Below, piece by piece: positions 1 through 7,815 of a stretch of DNA of 64,000 nt. How positions within the stretch are numbered: the stretch's first letter is position 1; the number at the start of each line of letters is the position of its first letter. Source of the stretch: Cupriavidus pauculus (lineage in GTDB: Bacteria > Pseudomonadota > Gammaproteobacteria > Burkholderiales > Burkholderiaceae); NCBI RefSeq assembly GCF_008693385.1, contig NZ_CP044067.1, positions 1,958,501 through 2,022,500 on the forward strand. The letters are read 5' to 3'. The notes under the pieces were generated by a model. That model was given only the letters and a program-made list of their open reading frames with translations, was not told the origin of the DNA and made no database searches. The translations under genes and the position numbers were made by a program.

Positions 1-2
1 GT

Positions 3-1262
3 GGGTCGGGTGGTGGCTCGGGCTCCAACAATTCCGCCTCCAAGACCTACGTGATGCAGCTCGGGCTGACGTCGGGACAGGTCGCCGTCGGCGGTACGCT
101 GCCGATGACCGCGACCGTCGTCGACGGCAACGGCAACGACGTCACCGTCTCTACGCAGTTCACGTGGTCGACGTCCAACAGCGCCATCGCCACGGTGACG
201 CCAGCGAGCGCGCCGGGCACCGCCAACGTGCGCGGCACGGGCGTGGGCGTGGCCACCATCAGCGTGGTCGGCACGGTCACGGCCGCCGATGGCGCGGTCA
301 CGCAGCTGCCGATGCAGTCGGCAAGCGTGACGGTGCTGGCCGCGGGCGCCACGACCTACGCGCTCGCGCTGCCGTATCCGGCGCTGTCGATGACGCATGG
401 CCAGGTACTGCCCGTTACGGCGTCGCTGATCGATAGCCATGGCGCGGACCGTTCCTCCGCGGGCACGGCATGGACGTGGAACAGCAGCGGTGCCGCGGTG
501 CAGGTCACGGGCGCGGCCAATGTGGGCACGCTGCGCGCGTTCAACACGGCCGCGGCGGTGGCGCAGGCGCTCGTCAGCGTGTCCGTTACGGCGCCGAATG
601 GCGGCACGTTGTCGGGCCTGTTCCCGGTCTCCGTGGTGGGTGCCGGCGTGGCCAGCTACCGCCTCGTGCTGTCGCAGGGCGGCGCGCAGATCAATGCGCT
701 CTCCGTGCTCAACGGGCGTCCGCAGTCGTTCGCCTCGCGCGTGGTCCGTAACGACGAGGTCGATACCACGAGCGCATTCGACGGGCTCTGGACGTTCACC
801 ACGACGTCCCCGACGCTTGCCGTGCAGCCCGATGCCAGCACACGCACGACGACGATTGGCACGAGCCTGGCGAATGGCGCCGATGCGTATCAGAGCGTGC
901 TGTCCGTCACCGCGGGGAGCCTCACGCTGACGCCACGCCCGCGCGCGAGCCTGTTCGTGACCGAGCAGCCGACCTGGGCGCTGATCTACAACGGTCCGCA
1001 GCCGCTGAAGCTGGTCAACCCGATTCCGGCCACGGTGGCCGTGCAGGTGGTCCATCGCGGTATCGACGAAGGCATCATGCAATGCGCGGGATGGAACTGG
1101 ACCACGGGCTCGAGCAACGTCTCGCTGGTCCCGGTCGTGTTCGCGCCCAACGCCATCCAGATCCAGCCGAGCGCACCGGGACCGTTCGCGGTCACCGTGA
1201 CCTGCACGGCGGGCGCCGAGCAGATGCCGCTGACCATGACGATCGCGGGTACCGTCATGTAG
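3..1262 (+). CDS. Ig-like (Big_2-type) repeat lipoprotein, 5' end outside window
   Basis: The reading frame is open to the left edge and begins with a Gly/Ser-rich stretch (GSGGGSGSNNSASKTY), the type of linker that usually follows a lipobox cysteine, so the true start probably lies just upstream and the GTG at 51 is internal. The next segment carries bacterial Ig-like group 2 features: VAVGGTLPMTATVVDGNGN, then WSTSNSAIATV, then GTGVGVATISV. Further beta-rich Ser/Thr/Val repeats follow to the stop. Such proteins are usually anchored on the cell surface or in the periplasm and used as adhesive or spacer modules. Role and anchoring are inferred. The signal peptide cannot be seen because it is outside the window. 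Confidence 0.7.
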   Translation, partial: GSGGGSGSNNSASKTYVMQLGLTSGQVAVGGTLPMTATVVDGNGNDVTVSTQFTWSTSNSAIATVTPASAPGTANVRGTGVGVATISVVGTVTAADGAVTQLPMQSASVTVLAAGATTYALALPYPALSMTHGQVLPVTASLIDSHGADRSSAGTAWTWNSSGAAVQVTGAANVGTLRAFNTAAAVAQALVSVSVTAPNGGTLSGLFPVSVVGAGVASYRLVLSQGGAQINALSVLNGRPQSFASRVVRNDEVDTTSAFDGLWTFTTTSPTLAVQPDASTRTTTIGTSLANGADAYQSVLSVTAGSLTLTPRPRASLFVTEQPTWALIYNGPQPLKLVNPIPATVAVQVVHRGIDEGIMQCAGWNWTTGSSNVSLVPVVFAPNAIQIQPSAPGPFAVTVTCTAGAEQMPLTMTIAGTVM

Positions 1263-1269
1263 CCGGCGC

Positions 1270-1300
1270 GCCGATCCGCTCGGACATTTCGCGGATCGGC
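1270..1300 (+). terminator. Hairpin after the Ig-like gene
   Basis: A perfect 10-bp inverted repeat (GCCGATCCGC and GCGGATCGGC) with an 11-nt loop sits 8 nt after the stop codon. No T-run follows, so it may be an RNA stability hairpin or a Rho-assisted terminator rather than a full intrinsic terminator. Confidence 0.4.
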
Positions 1301-1360
1301 TACAGCCTGCAGGATGCATCCGTGAGACCGTAGGCGCTCCCTCTTCACCGGAGCTCCGAC

Positions 1361-2650
1361 ATGCCACACATTGCTCACGCCCGCTTTGTCGTCCGTGTTT
1401 TCGCCTGTCTGGTGGCGGGCGGCGCCGTCCCGGTCGGGGCGGCGTCCGCCCAATCCGTTACCGTTGCGGGCAGCAATGCCACCGTGCGTCTCGCGGACAA
1501 CGGCGCCACCATCGTCGATATCGCCGTGCCCAATGCCGCGGGAATTTCGCACAACCGCTATGACGCCTACAACGTGGACGCTGCCGGGCTCGTGCTCAAC
1601 AATGCGTTGCCAGGGCAGGCGCCAAGGCCGTCCGAGATTGCCGGCGCCATCGCCGGCAATCCGCATCTCTACCGTACCGCGAATCTCGTTCTCAACGAGG
1701 TGGTGTCCGCCAATCGAAGCGTGCTGGCCGGCATGACGGAAGTGCATGGCGATCGCGCCGATGTCGTGGTCGCCAATCCGCACGGCATGACCTGCAGGGG
1801 CTGCGGGTTTATCAATACCGATCGCGTCACGCTGACGACAGGCACGCCGCACCTCGACGCCGAGGGCGCGCTGGCGGGCTTCGACGTGATGGGCGGCGAC
1901 GTCGCGTTCGAGGCAGGCAAGGCCGGACACGGACTGCGCACGCTCGACGTCGTGGCGCGCAACGTGAAGGTGGAAAGTCGTGTCCAGGTGCGGGACCTGA
2001 CTGTGATCGCGGGGCCGAACCGCTTCGACTATCGCACGCGTCAGGTGGTGGGCCAGACCAGCCCGGGCGATGCACCTTCGCAGCGCTTCGCGATCGACGG
2101 CACCGAGTTCGGCGCGATGCACGGCGAGCGCATCCGGCTGATCGCCACGGAGCAGGGGACGGGCGTGCGGACGCCCGGTTTCGTGGGCCAGTGGGATGCC
2201 GATGTGACGATCCAGTCGAAAGGCGACTACGTGCATCCGGGCGTCGTGATGGGCAAACGCGTCGATGTCTTCAGCGATGCGATGGTGCAGCTGCAGGGGA
2301 CCGTGGCCGCGAACGACGCCGTGCGCGTGCAGGCGAAGGGTGTGTTCATCGACAGGAATGCGTCGCTTCGCGGCGGCAGCATGGACATCCGCGCGAGCCG
2401 CGACCGTCAGTCAGGCTGGCCGCTATTCGGCGATGGCATGCTTCTGAATCTGGGCAACGTCGAGGCGAACGGCCGCATCGACATCGCGGCGGACATGGGC
2501 GTCTACAGTCCTGGCAGGATCCAGGCGCACGAGCACACGGTCGTACGCGCGCCCTGGATACTGGGCGACGGCCCCAGGATGGGGGTGCTGTACTTCAACG
2601 GTGTCCGGGTACCGCGCGCCACCAATGTGCTGCGCACCGCCAGCCGTTGA
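1361..2650 (+). CDS. Short TpsA-like protein with filamentous-haemagglutinin TPS domain
   Basis: A 429-residue secreted protein. A signal peptide ends near Ala30 (AASA/QS). Residues ~31-260 form a two-partner-secretion domain, recognised from HNRYDAYNV, GLVLNNA, ILNEV-like and especially NPHGMTCRGCGFINT (residues 139-153; family motif NPxGI with CxxC). The rest, to residue 429, is beta-helix-like (AKGVFIDRNASLRGGSMDI, GNVEANGRIDI). Known TpsA exoproteins usually run to one or several thousand residues; this one stops shortly after the secretion domain. No TpsB (FhaC-type) pore gene is visible next to it. It could be a complete minimal exoprotein, a remnant of a larger adhesin, or a competitor for a distant TpsB. 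The ATG at 1361 has GGAG about 8 nt upstream. Confidence 0.8.
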   Translation: MPHIAHARFVVRVFACLVAGGAVPVGAASAQSVTVAGSNATVRLADNGATIVDIAVPNAAGISHNRYDAYNVDAAGLVLNNALPGQAPRPSEIAGAIAGNPHLYRTANLVLNEVVSANRSVLAGMTEVHGDRADVVVANPHGMTCRGCGFINTDRVTLTTGTPHLDAEGALAGFDVMGGDVAFEAGKAGHGLRTLDVVARNVKVESRVQVRDLTVIAGPNRFDYRTRQVVGQTSPGDAPSQRFAIDGTEFGAMHGERIRLIATEQGTGVRTPGFVGQWDADVTIQSKGDYVHPGVVMGKRVDVFSDAMVQLQGTVAANDAVRVQAKGVFIDRNASLRGGSMDIRASRDRQSGWPLFGDGMLLNLGNVEANGRIDIAADMGVYSPGRIQAHEHTVVRAPWILGDGPRMGVLYFNGVRVPRATNVLRTASR

Positions 2651-2670
2651 CCGGAGCGAGCGTCGCTGCT

Positions 2671-2718
2671 GCTGACGTGCCTGCTGACGTGCCTGCTGCC
2701 GTACCTGCTGCGGTAACC
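2671..2718. repeat. Four 12-bp tandem units between genes
   Basis: Four consecutive 12-bp units (GCTGACGTGCCT twice, then GCTGCCGTACCT and GCTGCGGTAACC) lie between the TpsA-like stop and the end of hmuV. The last two units have diverged. It lies in the convergent gap where both neighbouring transcripts end. Confidence 0.7.
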
Positions 2719-2726
2719 GCGGCCGG

Positions 2727-3509
2727 TCAATCCAGCGCGAACGTGACGGACGGCCCGGCCTCGCTCGCGGTCACCTCGGCGCGCAATCCGTAGACGCGGG
2801 CCAGCGCGGCGGGCACCAATACCTCGGCGGGTCTGCCCAGCGCGATCGCGTGCCCGTCCGCCAGCAGCAGCAGCCTGTCGCACCAGCGCGCGGCGAGATT
2901 GACGTCGTGCAGCACCACGAGCACGGCGAGCCCTTCGTCGCGCGCCAGGGTGCGCACCGCACGCAGCAGCAGCAACTGGTGCCGCGGGTCGAGGCTCGAG
3001 GTCGGTTCGTCGAGAAACAGCGCGCGGTATTCGCGTGGGGCCCGGCCGGTCAGCGCCTGCAGCAGCGCGCGGGCGAACTGCGTCCGTTGCTGCTCGCCGC
3101 CCGAAATGCCGAGATAGCGCCGGTCGCGCAGCGACGTCACGTCGGCCAGCTGAAGCACCTCATCGACGCGGGCGGCTACCGTATCCGCATCGATCTCGGG
3201 AAACGGGTAGGCGCCCATCTCCACGACCTCGCGCACGGAAAGGTCGAAGGCGAGGCTCGGCGATTGCGGCAGCACCGCGCGCCGCCGCGCCAGCGCCCGC
3301 GCGGACCAGCGCGCCAGCGGCGCCGCATCGAGCGTGAGTGTGCCGCCGGTCGGCGCCAGTTCGCCCGCGAGCGTGCCGAGCAGGGTCGATTTGCCCGCGC
3401 CGTTGGCGCCGAGCACGCCCAGCACCTCGCCGGCGTGCAGGTCGAGGTCGATCGCATGCAGCACCGTGCGATCGCCGCGCGCGCAGGTCAGTTGTCGGGT
3501 GGAAAGCAT
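2727..3509 (-). CDS. hmuV: Haemin ABC transporter ATP-binding protein
   Basis: A 260-residue ABC ATPase that powers haem import across the inner membrane with HmuU and HmuT. All nucleotide-binding motifs are visible: Walker [10 protein letters not shown] (~34-42), signature [10 protein letters not shown], Walker [13 protein letters not shown], and switch histidine in LVVLHDVN. It is the last gene of the leftward haem operon and starts 7 nt after the hmuU stop, so it is surely cotranscribed and probably translationally coupled. FecE/BtuD-type iron or cobalamin ATPases share the fold; the HmuS-HmuT neighbours decide for haem. Confidence 0.92.
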   Translation of the reverse strand: MLSTRQLTCARGDRTVLHAIDLDLHAGEVLGVLGANGAGKSTLLGTLAGELAPTGGTLTLDAAPLARWSARALARRRAVLPQSPSLAFDLSVREVVEMGAYPFPEIDADTVAARVDEVLQLADVTSLRDRRYLGISGGEQQRTQFARALLQALTGRAPREYRALFLDEPTSSLDPRHQLLLLRAVRTLARDEGLAVLVVLHDVNLAARWCDRLLLLADGHAIALGRPAEVLVPAALARVYGLRAEVTASEAGPSVTFALD

Positions 3510-3516
3510 CGGCGTC

Positions 3517-4548
3517 TCAGGATTTTCGCGTGAGCATCCACAGCAGGAAGGGGCCGCCGACGAGGCTGGTCACGATGCCGATCGGCAATTCCGCGGGAAT
3601 CACGGCGATGCGGGCGAGCCAGTCCGCGAGCGTCAGCGCCATCGCGCCGCCCGCGATCGTGTTGGGCAAGAGCCAGCGGTGGTCGGCCCCGAGCGGCAGC
3701 CGCACCAGATGCGGCACGACAAGCCCGACGAAGCCGATGGTGCCCGTGACCGCGACGAGCGGGCCCACGAGCAGGGCCGTGAGCACGATCAGCCGGCGAC
3801 GCACGCGGCGGATATCGAATCCCAGATGATGGGCTTCGCGCTCGCCGAGCAGCAGTGCGTTCATTACCCGCCAGTCACGGAGCAGCAGCGCGCACAGCAC
3901 GGCGACCAGCGGCACAATCCACGCGAGCATGCTCCACGTGGCGCCCGCCAGGCTGCCCATGTTCCAGAACGTCAGGTTGCGCAGCTGGACGTCGCTGGCC
4001 TGATAGGTGAAGAAGCCGACGACGCTCGCGCAGATCGCATTGATGGCCACACCCGCGAGCAGCAGATTGGCCACGCCGGGGCGCCGCGTGCCCAGCTTGT
4101 AGGCCAGTGCGGTGGCGATCAGGCTGCCGACGAATGCGAGCGGCGCGATGCCCCAGAGGCCGTTGGCGCCGAGCACGATCGCAATGACCGCGCCGGCCGC
4201 GCCGCCCAGCGAAATGCCCACGAGGCCGGGTTCCGCGAGCGGATTGCGAAACAGGGCCTGCATGACGGCGCCGGACAGGGCCAGCGCGGCGCCGACCACG
4301 ACGGCCAGCACGATGCGCGGCAGCCGCACCTCGATCAGCACGTTGCGCCAGATCGTGGCTTCGGCGTCGAGATCGGTCGTCCACAGCAGCGAGAGCAGCC
4401 GGCTCCGTGGAATCGCCAGCGCGCCGCTGGCCGATGCCATCAGCGCGACCAGCACCACGAGCACGCACAGGACGACAAGCACCTGCGGCGGCGACAGATA
4501 TCGCAACGCGCGCAGCTTCGCCACGGCCGGAGTCGTTGATTCCGCCAT
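3517..4548 (-). CDS. hmuU: Haemin ABC transporter permease (FecCD family)
   Basis: A 343-residue integral membrane protein with about ten hydrophobic helices and FecCD hallmarks ([38 protein letters not shown] near residue 70; [12 protein letters not shown] near 270). It forms the channel for haem import with HmuV on the cytoplasmic side and HmuT delivering haem from the periplasm. The same frame stays open far upstream through hmuT, but MAESTTP at 4548 is the sensible start: it is 20 nt after the hmuT stop and gives the usual family length. Confidence 0.92.
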   Translation of the reverse strand: MAESTTPAVAKLRALRYLSPPQVLVVLCVLVVLVALMASASGALAIPRSRLLSLLWTTDLDAEATIWRNVLIEVRLPRIVLAVVVGAALALSGAVMQALFRNPLAEPGLVGISLGGAAGAVIAIVLGANGLWGIAPLAFVGSLIATALAYKLGTRRPGVANLLLAGVAINAICASVVGFFTYQASDVQLRNLTFWNMGSLAGATWSMLAWIVPLVAVLCALLLRDWRVMNALLLGEREAHHLGFDIRRVRRRLIVLTALLVGPLVAVTGTIGFVGLVVPHLVRLPLGADHRWLLPNTIAGGAMALTLADWLARIAVIPAELPIGIVTSLVGGPFLLWMLTRKS

Positions 4549-4568
4549 CGATGCCGCTATCGATACCG

Positions 4569-5420
4569 CTATCGCGCCGCAGGCGGCACGAACCCCGCCT
4601 GCAACTGCCGTAGCGCTTCGGGCAGGCGCGGACCGAAGCCGAGCAGCAGCAGGTCGTCCATCACCACGATGCGCTTGTTGCGGGCGGCCGGCGTCGCATT
4701 GAGCCCGGGCTGCGCAAGAAACGCTTCGACGCTGCCGCTTGCCTGAATCGACATGGTCGTCGTGACGATGACATCGGGACGCAGCGCCGCCGCGGCTTCC
4801 GCCGAGAATGGCTTGTACCCGGTCTGGTCGCCAAGGACGTTGGTGGCACCGACGAGCTTGAGCATCGCGGCGCCCGCGGTGTCTTCCCCGGCGGCCTGCA
4901 TCTTGCCCGTGTGGGCACTGACCAGCAGCACGCGCGGCGACTGCGCGGCAGGCTTGATCGCATCGAGCTCCGCATGAATGCGGTCCACGAGCGCCTTGCC
5001 CTGCGCGCCGCGTTCGAGCGCGGTGGCCGCGCCCAGAATGCGCTGGTCGAGCGCCGCCACGGTCGGCGCCGACGGCAGTACCACCACCTTGCTGCCGAGC
5101 CGCTTCAATTGTTCGAGGGACTGCGGCGGACCGCTCTGATCGGAAGCCAGCACGAGGTCCGGCTTGAGGCTCGCCACGCCCTCCACCGAGAACGTACGGT
5201 AGTAGCCGACCTTCGGCAGCCTGAGCGCGGCGGGCGGGTAGATGCTCGAGGCGTCGGCGCCAACGAGGCTGTTGCCCGCGTCGAGCGCATAGACGATCTC
5301 GGTCACCGCGCCGCCCAGGCCCACCACGCGCGCCGGGGGCGCGGCGTGCGCCAGACCCGCGATGCACAGCATCGAGAGCAACGCGCCGCGCACGGTCTTC
5401 ATGGAGACAGCGCGCATCAT
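4569..5420 (-). CDS. hmuT: Periplasmic haem-binding protein of ABC transporter
   Basis: A periplasmic binding protein of about 283 residues (TroA-like fold) that hands haem to HmuUV. The N-terminus is a signal peptide (MKTVRGALLSMLCIAGLAHA). Family blocks seen are RVVGLGGAVTEIVYALDAG, KPDLVLASDQSGPP, RVLLVSAHTGKMQAAGEDT and the C-terminal DDLLLLGFGPRLPEAL. Start: the hmuS stop reads TGACATGATG, so the paired ATGs at 5420/5417 lie 1-4 nt after it, which fits coupling; the ATG at 5402 is an alternative that also leaves a complete signal peptide. No lipobox, so it should be soluble in the periplasm. Confidence 0.9.
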   Translation of the reverse strand: MMRAVSMKTVRGALLSMLCIAGLAHAAPPARVVGLGGAVTEIVYALDAGNSLVGADASSIYPPAALRLPKVGYYRTFSVEGVASLKPDLVLASDQSGPPQSLEQLKRLGSKVVVLPSAPTVAALDQRILGAATALERGAQGKALVDRIHAELDAIKPAAQSPRVLLVSAHTGKMQAAGEDTAGAAMLKLVGATNVLGDQTGYKPFSAEAAAALRPDVIVTTTMSIQASGSVEAFLAQPGLNATPAARNKRIVVMDDLLLLGFGPRLPEALRQLQAGFVPPAAR

Positions 5421-5421
5421 G

Positions 5422-6468
5422 TCAGGCCGCCAGCGCATGCGTGCACAGCGACTGCAGCAGCGCGCGCCATGCTGGCAGTTCGGGCTTGCCGGGCTTGCGC
5501 TCGCCGAAGAACTGCACGATCAGTTCGCCGTTGGCACCATACAGCTCGAGCGACGTGACCCAGCCATCGACGGTGGGCTTGTTGACGACCCAGCTCGTCG
5601 TCACGGCCTGCGTGTTGAGGTGCAGGTTGAACGTCGGGTCCAGCACGTTGAACCACGGACCGGTTCGCACGAGGCGCTGCACCGGTCCCGTGTGGATCTG
5701 CACGATGCCGCGATTGGCGACGAAGCACATGATCGGCAGACGGGTCTCGGCCGCGCGCTGAAGCATGGTTTCCACGGCCGCGTTATCGACGGCCTGCGCA
5801 AGGTCGTCGCCCGCGGCGCGCAGTGCGCCGAGCCGCGACACCTTGAACTGCCGCAGCATGCCGAAGAAGTCGTGCGTATCGGTCAGGCCCCGCCAGTGTG
5901 CGCGGAATGCCGCGATATCCGCCGGGGCCTCGGCCTCGCTGGTGGCCTGCACGGCTTCGGCGACGACCGGCGTGCGAGCGTCGCTGGCATGGCGCGCGAC
6001 ATAGGCTTCCCACGCCGCCGCGTCGGTCGCATCGGTGCGGTAGACCTTGTGCACGGCCTCGCCGCTCTTGTCGAAGAACTGGATGCTGTCGCGGCCATTC
6101 TCGCTGACGGCATAGAAATACTTCCAGCTGCCGAAGAACATGCGGAGGTCGATATCGGGACCCAGCACGATACCGACCGGCCCTTCGGCCTGGATATCCG
6201 TGTAGGTACCGTGACGCTCGTGCACGGCCGAGTCGTTGCGCGACAGCGCCATGACGGGGCCGAGCGAGCCCAGGTCGCGAAACAGCGCCTGCGCGGGACC
6301 GTTGAGCTCGCGCGAGGTCACGCCGCATTCGGCGGCGACCAGCGCGGCTTCGGTCGCGCCGAGCTTGCGCGCGCGGTCGCGGATGCGCAGGCCGGGCTCC
6401 TGGTCGGTGAGCTGCCGATGGCGCGCGCGCAGGGTGTCGAAACTGTCTTGTTGCATAGTGTCTTGCAT
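5422..6468 (-). CDS. hmuS: Haem-degrading/haem-transfer cytoplasmic protein
   Basis: A roughly 348-residue member of the HmuS/HemS/ChuS family, which takes imported haem in the cytoplasm and stores, delivers or breaks it down. Two homologous halves are visible, each with a conserved block (VMALSRNDSAVHERHGTYTD in the first; IMCFVANRGIVQIHTGPV in the second). The histidine of VHERHG is in the region of the family's haem ligand. The open frame can start at TTG 6489, but ATG 6468 (MQDTMQQDSF) or 6456 is preferred; no clear ribosome site decides between them. It lies directly between the HmuY-like gene and hmuT. Confidence 0.9.
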   Translation of the reverse strand: MQDTMQQDSFDTLRARHRQLTDQEPGLRIRDRARKLGATEAALVAAECGVTSRELNGPAQALFRDLGSLGPVMALSRNDSAVHERHGTYTDIQAEGPVGIVLGPDIDLRMFFGSWKYFYAVSENGRDSIQFFDKSGEAVHKVYRTDATDAAAWEAYVARHASDARTPVVAEAVQATSEAEAPADIAAFRAHWRGLTDTHDFFGMLRQFKVSRLGALRAAGDDLAQAVDNAAVETMLQRAAETRLPIMCFVANRGIVQIHTGPVQRLVRTGPWFNVLDPTFNLHLNTQAVTTSWVVNKPTVDGWVTSLELYGANGELIVQFFGERKPGKPELPAWRALLQSLCTHALAA

Positions 6469-6489
6469 GGAAGCCAGGGAACTTGCCAA

Positions 6490-7794
6490 TCAGGGCTGCA
6501 CGTCGTACTGGATGGTCCAGGTCTGCGCGCTACTCGAATTGCTGGGGTCTGCATACTGGATCTGCGTCAGGTGGAAGCGTGCATACGTCGTGCCCTCGCC
6601 ACCGCGGATCAGCGACGCGTTCGCCGGGTTTGCCGCGATCACGTGCGCCACGGCCGGCAGGCCCGCCGCAGTCGCCGCGGCTGCTGTCGGGAAGTACGAG
6701 AACCAGCCATAGTTTAGGGCGTTCGGGTAGGTTCCGGTGTACTTCGGATTGAGTGACGATGCCGTCGCATCCTTGACCCACGCAGCGGCGCTCGCGGGCA
6801 CCGACAGCGTGGTGTCGCTCAGGTCGGCAAGCCGGGTGGCGGCATTGGTCGCATCGGTGAACTTCGCCGCGACGGGCTTGTTGCTCGCGTCATAGAAGCC
6901 CGCCGGCGTGCGGCCCACGAAACCGGCAACGGTACCCGAGCCCGATTCGCCGCCGTTCAGCTTGAAGTTGTAGCGATTGAACGCGATATGCCACGTGCCG
7001 GTGGCCGTAGACACGGCGCCCGCATTGAGGTCGTAGTAGACCCAGTCCGTGGCGGCATTGACGGTCGCCGTGCGTACCGCGGCCGGGTTGGCGCGATCGA
7101 CCCAGCGGAACGAAGGGTTGCCGGACGTGGTGCCGCCCGCGCCGCCGTAGTAGCCCGTCACCTGCAGGGCGAACACCTGTGCGCCGGCGCCCGTCGCATC
7201 GGCAACGGCGCTGTTCGTGGTGATCAGGAACGTGCGCCACGTCGGATACAGCAGGTGGTCGGTGGACCCGCCGACGCCATACTCGAACGCGGCCGACTGG
7301 ATGTCGTTGGCGCTGGTGAAGACGCCGCTCGCCGCATCCTTGAAGAACAGCGTGGACGGAATGGCGCCGTTCACCGGATCGGTCGTCGCATTCTTCCATG
7401 CCTGGAGTTCGGTCCACGTGTGGTCGAACGGTCCGCCGAACGCGCCGCCGCCACCGGTGCCGCTCGTGCCGCTGTTGGTCCACAGCGTGGCGGTCAGGCC
7501 GCTGCTCTTGACCTTCAGGTCCCATGCCGTGCCGGTGCAATCCGCGGTCTGCGCCTGCGCGTTGAAGTCGTAGCAGATCGACGTGCCGTTGGCCGGCAGG
7601 GTGAACGTCCACGTACCCGACTGCGTGAATGCCGTTGTCGGCGTCACGGGTGTGGCGGGCGTGGTCGGCGTGGTGGAGGCCGGGGCGGCCGGCGCGCTGT
7701 CGCCCCCGCCACCGCACGCCGCCAGCGCCGCGGTGACGAGAGCCAGCATCGCGGTGTTGAGCGCCGATGCGTAAATCGTTCGATTGTTTTTCAT
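6490..7794 (-). CDS. HmuY-like haem-binding lipoprotein with two tandem domains
   Basis: A 434-residue predicted outer-membrane or exported lipoprotein: signal peptide with lipobox LAAC (Cys27), then a GGGGDSAPAAPAS linker and Thr/Pro-rich spacer. Two HmuY-like units follow. Unit 1 (~58-230) has GTWTFTLPANG, WDLKVKSSGLTATLWTNSG, WRTFLITTNS and VFALQVTGYYG. Unit 2 (~245-434) has TDWVYYDLNAG, WHIAFNRYNFKLNGGESG, SLIRGGEGTTYARFHLTQIQ. The matching pattern W-D/H-I/L-x-x-x and a closing Y/F strand in both suggests internal duplication. HmuY of Bacteroidetes is a haem-capturing lipoprotein that works with the receptor HmuR. Here the gene sits 21 nt after the TonB receptor and just before hmuS with a good GGGAGGAAG ribosome site, so a haem-capture role is a strong inference. 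Confidence 0.78.
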   Translation of the reverse strand: MKNNRTIYASALNTAMLALVTAALAACGGGGDSAPAAPASTTPTTPATPVTPTTAFTQSGTWTFTLPANGTSICYDFNAQAQTADCTGTAWDLKVKSSGLTATLWTNSGTSGTGGGGAFGGPFDHTWTELQAWKNATTDPVNGAIPSTLFFKDAASGVFTSANDIQSAAFEYGVGGSTDHLLYPTWRTFLITTNSAVADATGAGAQVFALQVTGYYGGAGGTTSGNPSFRWVDRANPAAVRTATVNAATDWVYYDLNAGAVSTATGTWHIAFNRYNFKLNGGESGSGTVAGFVGRTPAGFYDASNKPVAAKFTDATNAATRLADLSDTTLSVPASAAAWVKDATASSLNPKYTGTYPNALNYGWFSYFPTAAAATAAGLPAVAHVIAANPANASLIRGGEGTTYARFHLTQIQYADPSNSSSAQTWTIQYDVQP

Positions 7795-7815
7795 TTGAGC
7801 TTCCTCCCAGTTGAA

